Shown here: positions 1 through 10,900 of the stretch, piece after piece
How positions within the stretch are numbered: the first letter of the stretch is position 1
Layout: the number at the start of each line of letters is the position of its first letter
Origin: Gnetum montanum
Lineage: Eukaryota > Streptophyta > Gnetopsida > Gnetales > Gnetaceae
NCBI GenBank assembly: GCA_015680685.1
Contig: MNCI01005867.1
Span: 214,348 to 278,347, forward strand
Length of the DNA stretch: 64,000 bases
Direction: 5' to 3'
Translations under genes and position numbers: made by a program
Notes under the pieces: model-generated
What the model was told of the DNA's origin: nothing
Seen by the model: the letters and a program-made list of their open reading frames with translations, nothing else
Database searches by the model: none

Positions 1-579
1 AAGAAACCCATCGTGAGGGGTTCCTCTTCTCCTATTTCACTAATGACGTGGGGAACCTTGTCCTTCAGTAGTGAATGTTGGCTCTCCTGCCTTACATCTC
101 GAATACGTTGGGCATTTGTGGGACGATAATCCCTTGTATCATAATCATCCAAAACGTATTCAGCAAGCAGCTCATGCATGCCAATCCGTACCAAGGCACG
201 GGAAAGCATGTTGGGAGCAGAGCGATCTGGGGGTAACATGATGTTACCTTGCATGTCTCTCCACCGCAACTGTTCATCTTGATGGCAAACAAAGGTAAAA
301 TCCGGAACATACTCATCGAGATGAGTATATGTGACCTTGGATTGTTGAGGACATGGTTGATTGCAGTTATGCGTATGATCCTGACTTTCTCCTGTATTGT
401 CCTTAGGTGAGTTGATTTCATGAGAAGAAGCCAATTCTATTGGTGTGCAGTTTTCACCGTTATTTATGTTCTTAATTAACTGATTAACCCTAAGGTTCGT
501 TTTAGGCTCACAATGATGTGAGTGATATCCCTTATGTTAAATTGGCGAAAAAACACTTAGTCCCCGGCAACGGCGCCAG
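1..579 (-). mobile_element. Ty3/gypsy element 1: gag 5' part and leader (continues off left edge)
   Basis: Read on the minus strand, one frame stays open from about position 480 to the left edge and encodes a gag N-terminus. Short matches such as HLDEYVPDF, HQDEQLRWRDMQGNI and LPPDRSAPNML align closely with HHDEYIPDF, HQDEQLHWRDLQGNI and LPPDRVVPNML in the complete element at 49353-56296, so both belong to one family. The frame has no stop in the visible part and is less decayed than element 2. I see no clear ATG, so the true start is not resolved. The leader between the PBS and this frame also matches element 2. The rest of the element lies outside the window. Confidence 0.75.
561..578 (-). 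promoter_or_regulatory. Primer-binding site, tRNA-Asp type (element 1)
   Basis: On the plus strand this reads TCCCCGGCAACGGCGCCA, the 3' end of plant tRNA-Asp including CCA. On the element's own strand it is the complementary primer-binding site. It lies one base inside the LTR end at 580. tRNA-Asp priming is known for Athila/Tat-type Ty3/gypsy lineages. Confidence 0.8.
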
Positions 580-1002
580 TGATGAGTGGCGAGGTACCCC
601 TACACTCGACCATACGAATACGATCGTGCATGCGCGATCCGGTCGAACTCCGCAGACTAAATGCCTTAACGTCACAAGAAACACTTGGGGTTAATCGTTC
701 GTTGTCTTCCCAGGCTTGCTTGTAGGTGTCACGATGTATGGTTAAGCAAGCCTGAGGTATGTGATTTTTTTGGTATTTTCGGCTTATCGTCTATACTATC
801 AGGGGAAAGGGTTGAGAAACTAAGCTAACTCTAACTAAAGGTCTAAGTCTAAATTAACTAGCGTCAGCATCCATTCCCACTTACCGAACACACCCTGAAC
901 TATGCAACTATAGCTTACCAAACGCTAATCGTTACTGGGATCACCACACGTAACGCAAGTGCTCGAAGTGGTCGTACTGAGGCACCTATTTAGCTTAAGT
1001 GT

Positions 1003-1290
1003 GATAAGCAGCCGATTCCTTAGCCAGCCGTACACACCCGTGGGTGCTCGTAACTAAGTCGTACTTATCACACGTTCTAGCCTAGCAATGAGCAGCCGAT
1101 TCCTCAACTAGCCGTACACATCGGACTACTACTGGGATTACCAAGCACAGAATCCTGGAATACGCTACTGGGTTACCAAGCAGCCAATGCTCGTAATTGA
1201 GTCGTACTCATGCGTTGCGTCAAGCAGCCGATTCCTTGACTAGCCGTACACGTCCATAGACGCTCGTAATCAAGTCGTACTTGAACGCAC
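1003..1290 (-). repeat. Tandem blocks in LTR R/U5 (about 3 degenerate units)
   Basis: The string AGCAGCCGATTCCT recurs at about 1008, 1091 and 1223. Each copy is followed by a CTAGCCGTACAC-type segment, and the first and third then run into CTCGTAA..AAGTCGTACT. The LTR fragment at 2266-3092 has two units of the same sequence (period 75, starting at 2721 and 2796), while the LTRs of element 2 lack the array. The blocks lie downstream of the TATA box and upstream of the PBS, so they would be in the transcribed leader. Confidence 0.7.
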
Positions 1291-1554
1291 TAGGAAAGCA
1301 GTAAATGAAAGCAATAAATGAAACCACGTGCTACAAGGTTTATCCAATCAAGTTCGTCTTTATTGCCGTACACAACTTGGGTTCAGGTTACAAGCTGCTC
1401 GAATAAAGAGCCGTTCACTCTAGGACTCCTACTGGGGGCACATGGGGAAAAATTCTAACTCTGGAGTGATCAATTTGCCAGAGCTTCGCTACACTAGCCA
1501 GGATTGGAAAATGAAGGGAGTGCCACCTCTTATTTATAGATATGGTGGCGGGAT

Positions 1555-1609
1555 GCGATATCGCGTACGCGATATCGCAAGGAAAGACCCAATATCGCGT
1601 ACGCGATAT
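1555..1609. repeat. Nested palindromes in LTR U3
   Basis: Positions 1555-1578 are a perfect 24-bp palindrome made of GCGATATCGC, then GTAC overlapping its ends, then GCGATATCGC again. Each GCGATATCGC is itself a palindrome. Positions 1592-1609 repeat 18 bp of it (ATATCGCGTACGCGATAT). The block lies just upstream of the TATA-like box, where an LTR enhancer would sit. Degenerate versions occur in both element 2 LTRs. Confidence 0.85.
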
Positions 1610-2074
1610 CGCGACACATGCAAGTCGCGTCTCATCAATAGTGAAATGTAAATGTATAATCAAATTCTAATACACTCTACTAGAAAAGAGAATCAATTCT
1701 TGGGTTGAAGGTAACTAGGTTAGGGCAAGATGTCAAGTAGGTTTTAGACAAAATCACTCTATTATTGATCACTTAGTTACTCTTAGACATTGCATGAATT
1801 TTGCAAAAATTCCTAACAAAAAAGTTTTTATTTGTTTTATTGAATTTGTCAAAACATATGATTCAATGATTTGTATAAAACTATGGTTGTACTTACATAA
1901 AATTTGTCTCCTTTCAAATTTGATTACAACAACTCAAAGATTATATGGGGAAGTAATTATTGAAATTACAAATAGCAATTTAGAGAAAAATTTTCAATTC
2001 CAAAGCAAAATTAAAGTTAAAAATGTTGTCAACTTTCTCCAACTCTCTTTGGTATCTTTATTGATGAAACACAG

Positions 2075-3282
2075 AAATGGTTGTGCAATAGGCAAGATAA
2101 TCATATTATTAAAATTGGATCTCAAATAGTAAATCTTCTTTTATATGCAAATGATGTTGCCTTGATATCTACTATTGCAAAAGGTATGTAAAATATGTTT
2201 CAAATTTTAGAAAAATACCGTTGTTCGTATGGTCTTCAAGTGAATGTAGATAGAACCAAATTGATTGATGAGTGGCGAGGTACCCCTACACTCAACCATA
2301 CGAATATGAGCGTAGCATGCGCGATCTTGTCGAACTCCGCAGACTAGGTGCTTAGATGCCCCATGGAACACTTAGGGTTAATCATTCGTTGTCTTCCCAA
2401 ACTTACTTGTAGTTGTCACGGTGTATGGTTAAGTAAGTCTGAGGTATATGATTTTTATATGTTTTTATGTTTATATCTCCTATGCTATTGAGTTGAAGGG
2501 TTGAAGAAACTAACTAACTCTAACTAATGAACTAAATCTAAATTACTTAGCGTCAGCATCCGTTCTCACTTACTGTACACACCTTGAACCGATGCAACCG
2601 TGGCTACCAAACGCTAATTGTTACTAGGATCACCACGCGTAATGCATGTGCTCGAAGTGGTCGTACTGAGGCACTTAACTAGGAGGAAAGGGTTGAGAGA
2701 ATCTAATCTAGCCTAAGTGCGATGAGCATTCATTCCTTGATTATCCGTACACATCCTTGAATGCTTGTAATCAAGTCGTACTCATTCCGCGTTGCGATAA
2801 GCATCCGTTCCTTGATTATCCGTACACATCCTTAAATACTCGTAATCAAGTCGTACTCATTCCGTGTTACTAAGAATGCAATAAATAACATTAAATAAAA
2901 TCCTATTCCATACACTGCAAGGTTTATCCAGGAAGTTCGTCTTTATTGCTGTACACAACTTGTGTTTAGGTACAATGTTGCTCGAATAAAGATCCGTTCA
3001 CTTTAGGACTCCTACTGCGAGCACATGGAAAATATTCTATCTCTGGAGTGATCAATCTGCTAGAGTTTCCCTACTTCTAGCCTAGGATGAGGAATGGTTG
3101 TGCAATTGACAATATAATCATACTATTAAAATTGGATCTCAAATAGTAAATCTTCTTTTATATGCAAATGATGTTGCCTTGATATCTACTATTGCAAAAG
3201 GTATGTAAAATATGTTGCAAATTTTAGAAAATTACTGTTGTTCATATGGTCTTCAAGTGAATGTAGATAGAACCAAATTGAT
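2075..3282 (+). repeat. ~190-bp direct duplication of LINE DNA flanking the LTR fragment
   Basis: LINE sequence at 2075-2265 recurs at 3093-3282 with only a handful of differences. Both copies end in AACCAAATTGAT. The left copy is continuous with upstream LINE and the right copy with downstream LINE, and the LTR fragment lies between them. This is far longer than the 5-bp target duplication made by LTR retrotransposon integration. Confidence 0.85.
2266..3092 (-). mobile_element. Truncated Ty3/gypsy LTR of the element 1/2 family
   Basis: It starts exactly at the LTR terminus TGATGAGTGG (2266) and follows the LTR of element 1 through the GGTACCCC, CGTCAGCATCC and TTTATCCAGGAAGTTCG-type stretches. 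It stops at about 3092, before the TATA and palindrome region. One end is therefore a true LTR end and the other is broken. No internal element sequence or second LTR is attached. It carries two 75-bp tandem units at 2721-2870. Confidence 0.75.
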
Positions 3283-4250
3283 GATCTAGGATATAAGAAA
3301 TAACTATTATAACTTCTATTTTAGAGGCACCAATGTGCAAATAGTAGATTCTTTTAAATATTTGGGTCTCATTTATATGAATAATTAATTGTGGGGGAAG
3401 TGCATCAAAGAAAAAATAGTAAGAGATCTTAAGGCTTTGTATGCTTTCAAAAATAAGCACAGGGATTTAGGCCTTTGGGCTTGGAAAGTCAAAAAACAAA
3501 ATTTTCAAACTATCATCTATCCTACTCTATTGTATGGATGTGTTGTTTGAAGACTTGGATTTAGTGCTAAACTTTGAAAAGATATTGAAGATGCAAATAC
3601 CTTACTCAATGTTATTATGTAAATGTGCCAATTCATTACATACATTTATAGCTTGCATATCTCAATGAAAGACAAATTCTCTAAAGTAGTTCTTGAGGGT
3701 TCACGAGACTATGATTGGTATTTTCAAGGGATGCAATGGTTGGGAAAATAGAATATCCCTTAGGAGGATGTGCAACAAAATCTGAAGCATATTCATTAAC
3801 TAGTCAAGTAGAAGGTTTTAACATAGATGCGGCCTAACGTGGAAGGCAAGAGATACTTTTATTCACACCACATTAGATCTAATAAACTAGTTGTAGAAGC
3901 TCACTATCTTGTAGCTACTATTTTTAGTAAACTTTGCTCAAGTTCTCATCATCTTAGAATTAAAAATGGAAGATGGATTCAACTCCCCTAAAAAAAGCAC
4001 ATTTGTAGGTTGTGCACATTAGGAGCCTTTGAATATGAGTTACGTGTATTTCTTTTTTGTGTTATGGCTATTTGTTTGAGACAACATTATAATGTTAAGC
4101 ATAAAGGCTATATGATTTGCTTTTGATGCCATTACTGGTGCTTTGTCAAATTGTAAACTTGATCTTTATTTTTTATGAAAATGAAATGTTTGTCTAATAG
4201 ATCCTATAGATCTTTGGACATAATAAAGCTTCATTTCATTTTAGAATTTT

Positions 4251-4812
4251 CTTTACGATTTTTTTTCTTGTTTTAAAATTTTTTAATTAGTTTTGTTTAG
4301 TGGAATTAAATCTATGACAGAAGGTTGTGAAACAAAATAATTGCCACTAAGCTAATACTCCATTGTGATTGTGTAAGTCATATATTTCATTGAGAAACTA
4401 TTATATTGTACTTAATTTCTACTTCTAACAAAGTATTTTGTCTATCATATAATCAAGGTATATTGTTCAACAAATCCTTACCCACAGCGAAAAGAAAAAA
4501 ATTATCATTCCATATGTTCCAAAATTAAAATTTTTAATATAATATTACAACATTTCACTACCAAATTAACTTTTTTAAATTTTTGCGTTAAAAAAATGAG
4601 AAAAAGGAGAAAAACCACGTAAATGGACTTGGAGCAGCACGTGTATTCTTTCCCAGATTCCACCTTAGGGCTTTTCCTAGGGAAATTTTGGATATATGAT
4701 GCATGTCACTGGTTCGTTGGAATCTGGTTTTGAAGGTACCAAGGCTTGAAAACAGAAGGACGGAGCGGGCGGTCGGGTGATCGATCGCGGCAGATTGAGC
4801 TTGACATTGAGC
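4251..4812 (+). promoter_or_regulatory. Helicase upstream region / 5' UTR
   Basis: The stretch lies between the LINE tail and the first helicase ATG. It holds a G-box-like CACGTG at 4638-4643 and another ACGT core near 4615. Base composition becomes GC-richer from about 4740. No TATA box stands out, apart from a TATATGA near 4693. The transcription start is not resolved. Confidence 0.35.
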
Positions 4813-4936
4813 ATGGGCCGGCCACAGAGAGTTGGGCGAGGGAAAGCGGGTCTTCTGGCCCCGAGGTTCGTTTCAGAGTCCAGTCGTATTTCCATTTCTG
4901 ATAAGCTCTCAGCCTTTCGCTCCGGCCCTGACCAAG
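4813..4936 (+). CDS. Helicase exon 1
   Basis: It encodes [13 protein letters not shown] followed by [21 protein letters not shown], ending in phase 1 at CAAG/GTAC. The [13 protein letters not shown] stretch resembles the helical lead-in before the R3H domain in plant NIH proteins. Joining to exon 2 restores the [13 protein letters not shown] reading across the splice. An in-frame GTG lies upstream at 4777, but no earlier ATG. Confidence 0.8.
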
Positions 4937-7900
4937 GTACACATCCTGTTTCTCATCAACATCAAGTGTTTACCTGTGTGTGGGGGTTATTTGTTTGAAA
5001 ATAAATTTCAACTTAAAAGAAAAGGAAATATTCAAGACTGATTGCGCTGTAGGTAGATTGATTAAAGAAAACCCTAGTTGGAGGTGCTTGCGGCCCTCTT
5101 TCAGCCAATAATCGGAAATGTCGTTAGCCAGAACTGGCCTGGGCATGCACATGACCTCCTAAGCGGCAGCGTAGGGCCGGTCTTAGCAGACTGGTAGACG
5201 TGTTACACCATGTATCTGGTTTGCAATGTTACTGCCTTTCGGTTAGTGAACTTGTTAATCTGCAAACGAAGGCTTACCTTATACAACTTTGCAGGTGCCA
5301 TTGTTCAGGCACCTTAACACATGGTTATTTTAATTATTTTTATTTATGGGATTTTGAAACAAACTGAAGATTTTATTCTGTCCATATTGGACAGAAAGTA
5401 CGTTCATCATATGGAAAATAAAAATAGATTCAACCAGCAATGTAAAACGAGGTATTGTACATCTTTTGAAATATTCATTATGGAAATATTATGGAGGAAC
5501 AAAAGAAGTTTGACTTTGTTATCGGAGAAACTCCTGGTTTGCCAACAATAGTTAACATCAAGGGAGATTTATGGTAAGCTTATATCTTTGACATCCTTAT
5601 GAATGAGTTAACGAAAGGCGCAAGATGGCATTTTCTGGTATATGTTCTTTCCAGAGAATATTATGGCAGCAGATACATTTAAAGAAGTTTTTTCTTTCAA
5701 AATGAAATTTACAGAAAGGTAACTTGAAGGGGTTGAAGATCAATTGAATGCATGAAATGCAATATGAGTTAAGACATAAGTAGCAAGAACGTAAACATGA
5801 AGTTCCAAGATCAAGAGCTACCATAAAGAAAAGACTTTGTTCATTGGAGTTAATCTTAAATATTCAAGGAGTCATCATAGATAGCTTTTTGGCCGTTTGC
5901 TATACAAAGTATCGCTTTGTTTAAATAATTATGATATATTTATATGCCTAGAAACTTGGAAAGATGGGCATAACCAAATTTTGATGCTCTACTGGTAATA
6001 AAATAACAAAAAGGGAAAATAATGTATAGTTATAACTTGTTTGGTTAGAATCAATTGATCAGACCTGTGATCATTTGTGTTTTGGAATGCCAACCAATGA
6101 AAGAGCATCTGGCTCAATGATACAGGTTGTAGAGATGTGAATGCTAAGGTAGTTGTCAGGTATGATTAGGAAAAACTGAATAAACTCCTCTCTTGTTAGG
6201 GGAAATTTGGGAGTATCACCTATAGATGAGAAGATTAAGAAAAAATATCTCAGATAATTTGGTTGTGTGCTGAGAAGGCAAGAGGTTACTTTATTAAAGT
6301 CAAAGGGAAGCAACAAAATGTAGGTCAAAATATACACAATTTGCAAGAATAAAAAATGACATCCAAAATATGGGTATTAATGCTTACTTGGCTCTCAATA
6401 GAAGTGAAAGGTGGAAAATAATTCATACAGTTGATCCCATGTAGTTGAATTAAGGCTAGGATGAGGAAGTTAATGAACTGGTGTATTTGGTTAAATATAT
6501 TTTAGAAATATGGTTACATTTATTCCCATTTGTGATTTTCTCTGAGATAAGCAACTCTATACAATAAACTAATAAAGTGAGTATAATTAACTAGACATGA
6601 ATAACAACTGAAACACATGTGCGTGCCACAAAAGAATAGAGATAAAATGTGTTACATTACTAGAGTGATAGATTAGCCAAGGATGAATAGAGAAAAAATG
6701 ATGGTTCCAAACCAAAGTGAATGTTGCATGTTGTTTAAACATATTACTTCAACACATGGATAGAAAATTGCTACAATGGTCATAAGTATTAGAATTTTTA
6801 ATGATAAATGGAACGAGAAGATTTTTTTACTTAAATGCCTATATCGTTAATTGACCTAGGGCAATTCATGTATAGATGTTAACTTGACAAATCTTGTTTG
6901 CTCAAATTTTATGTAGTTTATTTAGGTGGGTGAGAATTTATTTTAGTCTTTGTAGCATTCTATCCAATTAAGGTTGAATTCTGCTATAATAAGAAAAACT
7001 GGAGAGGATGGCCCAGAGATTAGTTGGTTGGTGAGGAAAGCTTCTTATTGTGGTTGGAAGGTTTTAACTAATTCACAGTTGTCATCAATCTGTACCAATA
7101 TTCTTAATGTCATCCCTTTGGACATCAAAGGAGGTAGTAAAGAGATTATAAAAATCAGAATTTGATTTTTAGTAGGATTTAGAAGAAGTTAAAAAAGTAT
7201 TGAATTAGCAGGATTTAGAATAAGTCAGAAAAAAACAATGAGGTGTTAGCCTAGTGGTATGGGTCTTAGCCTGGTAACCCAAGTCACAGGTTCAATTCTA
7301 CTAGACAGCATTGATCCAAGGGGTCTTAGTGGGCATTAGTAACAATTTCAGTTTCAGTTTTGAATTAGCATATAGTTTGTTATCCATGGGAATGTGGTGG
7401 AATTGGATTTAAAAAATTGCATTACCTAAATATGACTAATTTGGGAAGTTATGAATGAAGATGCTGTATGGGTTAAAGTGAATAAGGTTAAATATTTGAA
7501 CCAAATGGAATGTTTTCTTAGAAGTAAGATGCTTATTTCTCAAGTTGGAAGGCTTGTGTTTGAGCATAGGCACAACTCCTCCACGAGAGATTAGGTTTTT
7601 GCTCATCTATTGATCCTTTTAGACCTTGCATGCTGGAACAAGTAATGCAGCTCTAGGTGATGATCATCATTATGTTGGTGCCTTTATCCCATCGATGATG
7701 GGCTGATTGTTAAGGTAGGTAAAGGATTTGATGATGAGTTGCTATGGTTGGCTATTTACTTGATGCCATAGATTATGAACACATATTTTTATAATGTCCT
7801 TAGGTGCTACATGTCTCAGCATGCCCCTTGGAATTGAATTTGTGACTTGTAGACCACAAGATGCATGGTTTTGCAATATGGGTTGGACTTTAAAAGGTGT

Positions 7901-10900
7901 GTGCATGGATGAAAAATCATGGCACGAAATGTGAAAATGGTGAGGATTGGTTATAGGAAATTAAACTTTCACACAAAGTTATAGAGGCTTATCATAATTT
8001 ATGTATAGTTCAAGTAGATAAAGAAGCTATTCATGAGAAGATATGAGCCTAATTCCTAAAGCTCATGTCTTTTGAATTAGCATGAAATGAAAAAAAAATT
8101 AACTATCAACTCTCTGTTAAAGTGAGGATGGTTGATGGTTAATAGATGTTTTTATAAGAATGCTTATGCAGATGATGATCATATCTTTTTGCATGGCACT
8201 GCAATAACTTGTATTTGGAATAGAGTTTGGAAAGCTACAAATTAGCATTTTATTATGCCAAAATCTTTATAGGATACTACAATAGCTTGAACTTAGATCA
8301 ATGGAATATGAGGCATTAATTAAATCTGGAGTGCTTTTCTAGCACATATGATCTTTTAAATTTGGAAGGAAAGAAATTGAAAAACTTTTAAAGGGGCACC
8401 AATCAATCTAGATAGAGGGTGGTGGCTTGTAGTAAAGAATTGAAAAGAGAATGTGATATCTAAAATGGGGCTGATTACTTGAGTTTTTGAGACTTTTATG
8501 ACCAAAATTTTTATTTTGGAAGATAGGATTAGATTGGTATCTTGAGATGATTATTTTATTTGAAATTTGGTCCTATCATCTTGGTTGACCCGTAAGATCC
8601 CAAGACTAATCTTATTGTACTTCAAATCCATTTTATTACTATATTCTCTTTTTACTTGTTCCAAAAAAAATAAAAAATCAAAAACATGAACGGAAAGGTG
8701 GGAGACATTGGTACACGAGTGTGTAGAACTACTTTAGAAATTCATGAATGATCTTGGTTTGTTAGATGCTTCTCTTAAAGATTGTGGCTATATCTAATCA
8801 ATATCATGGTGATGATTTTATTTTTCGAAAATGGTTTGGTTTGTTGAAAATGTTGAATGGTTTGAAAATTTTCCCAAATTTAAGATGGAAAATTGACAGG
8901 AGTTAGTTCAAATCATTGACCTACAATTTTATTTTGTGATGATATAAAGTTACATAAAAAATTTGATATTCAGATGAAATAACTGTTAGTTTAATATGAA
9001 ACAAATATACAAATAAATAATTCTTGTCAGTTTTCCATCTTAAATTTGGGAACCCCCAGGTCATAGGTTAGATCCCACTAGGCAGCACTGAGTTATAAAA
9101 CAAATTTCATAACAAGAATTCTGAAACTGGTCCGATAGATCCAATAGGTCTTAGTGGACATAAGTGTACATTCCAGTTTCAGTTTCATAATGAATTAGTG
9201 GAGCACTCATGCCCTTGGTTACAAGTTACAAGTAGTTTATCTTTGTATAAGAAAAAAAGAAGAAGCGATAGAACATTTCTCTAAGAATAATTAGGAGTTA
9301 TAAGAAATATTTTAGGTGTAGGTGTAAAAGCAATAGCAGCAAACATAGGAATAACTGTAACTGTGTTTTACTCCTTGGAGGACATAGGGTGGCTTGAATT
9401 AGCAAACCTCAACATGATAAAGAATAGTATGATGATGAGTGAAAACATGCAAGGATGTCTAAAAAGCATGATGGTCTTATGAAAATAGCTATGCAAGCTT
9501 AGAAGCATCTAAAAGAGAGTCAGGTTGAGTTAGCAATCAGGATAAAAAGGAATTTAAATCATTATTCACAATTGCTATAATATAGAAATTCTCAAGGTTA
9601 TGAAATTACTTGCGGTGGAGAAAACAAAAATGTTTTATCTACATACATACATACATAGGTGTTTTGGGCTTTCAGAAATGATCTTATGGCTTACTATGCA
9701 GATCTTAAGGGCAGCTTCTTTGCATCAGGTTGCATGCATAGATTGACAAACTTTTTGTAAATAAAGGCGATTCTGGTTCATCAAATCTTTTCTCTGCCAC
9801 TAATGGAAGCTGACAAGCAAACCTAGTAGAGGATCAGTCTCACTCAATGGTTATGTTCTCACCTTCAGGTTTAGCTTTTGAATTTGTTGTTAGGTCAACA
9901 GAGTTGGCCTTAGTGGGGAATTTGGTTTCTTGTGGCAAAGCTTTTACTTGAACGTTTGCCAAAGGTGCATTCAGTACATGTGTCTTTCGCTTTCTATTTC
10001 ACTAGCAGCTAGTTGTAGCTTTGCTTTTGCCCAATGCCTTCTGTTTTACCTACTTGTTTAGATGGGTGTAGTCCATTCATACTGAAGGACAGGGGTGAAG
10101 CATCATGGATTTGATTTTTCAGCAAAAATTCCTAGAGAAGGCTAACCAGCTTAGGCATGTAGGAAATGAGATTAGATTACTTCATCGACAAGCAAAAGTT
10201 TAAGTCACATCTCCTATATTTTGCTATGGAAAGGTGTCATGAGCAACCTGTGAATGTGTTAAATATAGAGAGTGACATGTTGGATATTGAGTGTCACTAG
10301 AAAAGATTGAATGAATGATTCTCTTAATAAAGAAAGTTTGGGGCAAGTACCTATAGGTAATACGCTAAAGGAATAGTTTGTTCCTATGTAGTGAAGACAA
10401 GAGACAACATTTGTCAAAAGAGAATGGTTAATTGAAAAGTGTCATCACCCAAAGCCTCAATGCTTATGCTACCAAGTGGGGTGTTAGGAGGTTTGGTAGA
10501 TGAATGAAAGCCTGTCGTCTTTTCCAGAGGTTGCCCCCAGGCTTAAACCTTGGTCTTACCACCTTGGTCTTACCACCTGAGAAACAAACACCATACCATC
10601 ACTCCAAATGATAGTCCCTGGAATGCTTAATTGAAGTAGAAGAGAAATAACAAAAAGGAAGACCTAACATACTTGGTATGCAAAAGTAAAAAAGGATATC
10701 CAAGATTTGGGAGTTTATGTTAATCTGGCTTTTAATAAAGGTGAATGATGGAAAAGAACTTAATACACCTAGCTTCATATAGTTGGTACAAGGCTAGGAT
10801 GATGATGGTGGTCTATACATACAAGAACTTACAATTGAAATCTATGGTGGTATTGTGATGATTTCAACTTTGATTTGGTGAATTTTAATGATGTTGAAGA

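Larger units (their letters stand above)
580..1637 (-). mobile_element. LTR of Ty3/gypsy element 1 (1058 bp)
   Basis: The LTR is bounded by TGATG at 580 and CATCA at 1633-1637, the same short inverted ends as the LTRs of element 2. On the minus strand it carries a TATA-like TATAAATA near 1533-1540, followed by R/U5 and then the PBS. It is longer than the element 2 LTRs (769 and 807 bp), mainly because of tandem blocks at 1003-1290. Flanking LINE-like sequence starts right after 1637. The other LTR is outside the window, so no target duplication can be checked. Confidence 0.8.
1660..4250 (+). mobile_element. L1-like LINE fragment, decayed, interrupted by an LTR
   Basis: Plus-strand translations give L1-type reverse transcriptase pieces: FIEFVKTYDS (an FxDFxKAYDS block) near 1835-1865, and LYANDVALIS (a YADD variant) near 2140-2170 and again near 3160-3185. 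The fragment continues through KYLGLIY, a CRLC zinc-knuckle-like C-terminus near 4005 and a 3' tail near 4230. Stops and frameshifts are frequent, so it is a pseudogene. The LTR fragment at 2266-3092 splits the RT, and the LINE segment next to it is present twice. Confidence 0.7.

Noticed and set aside
4777-4812. Upstream extension of the helicase N-terminus
   Set aside because: It starts from GTG, not ATG; the first ATG is 4813 with good context.
7247-7299. Possible tRNA gene (A and B boxes)
   Set aside because: No cloverleaf acceptor stem; the boxes continue into the SINE tail shared with other copies.
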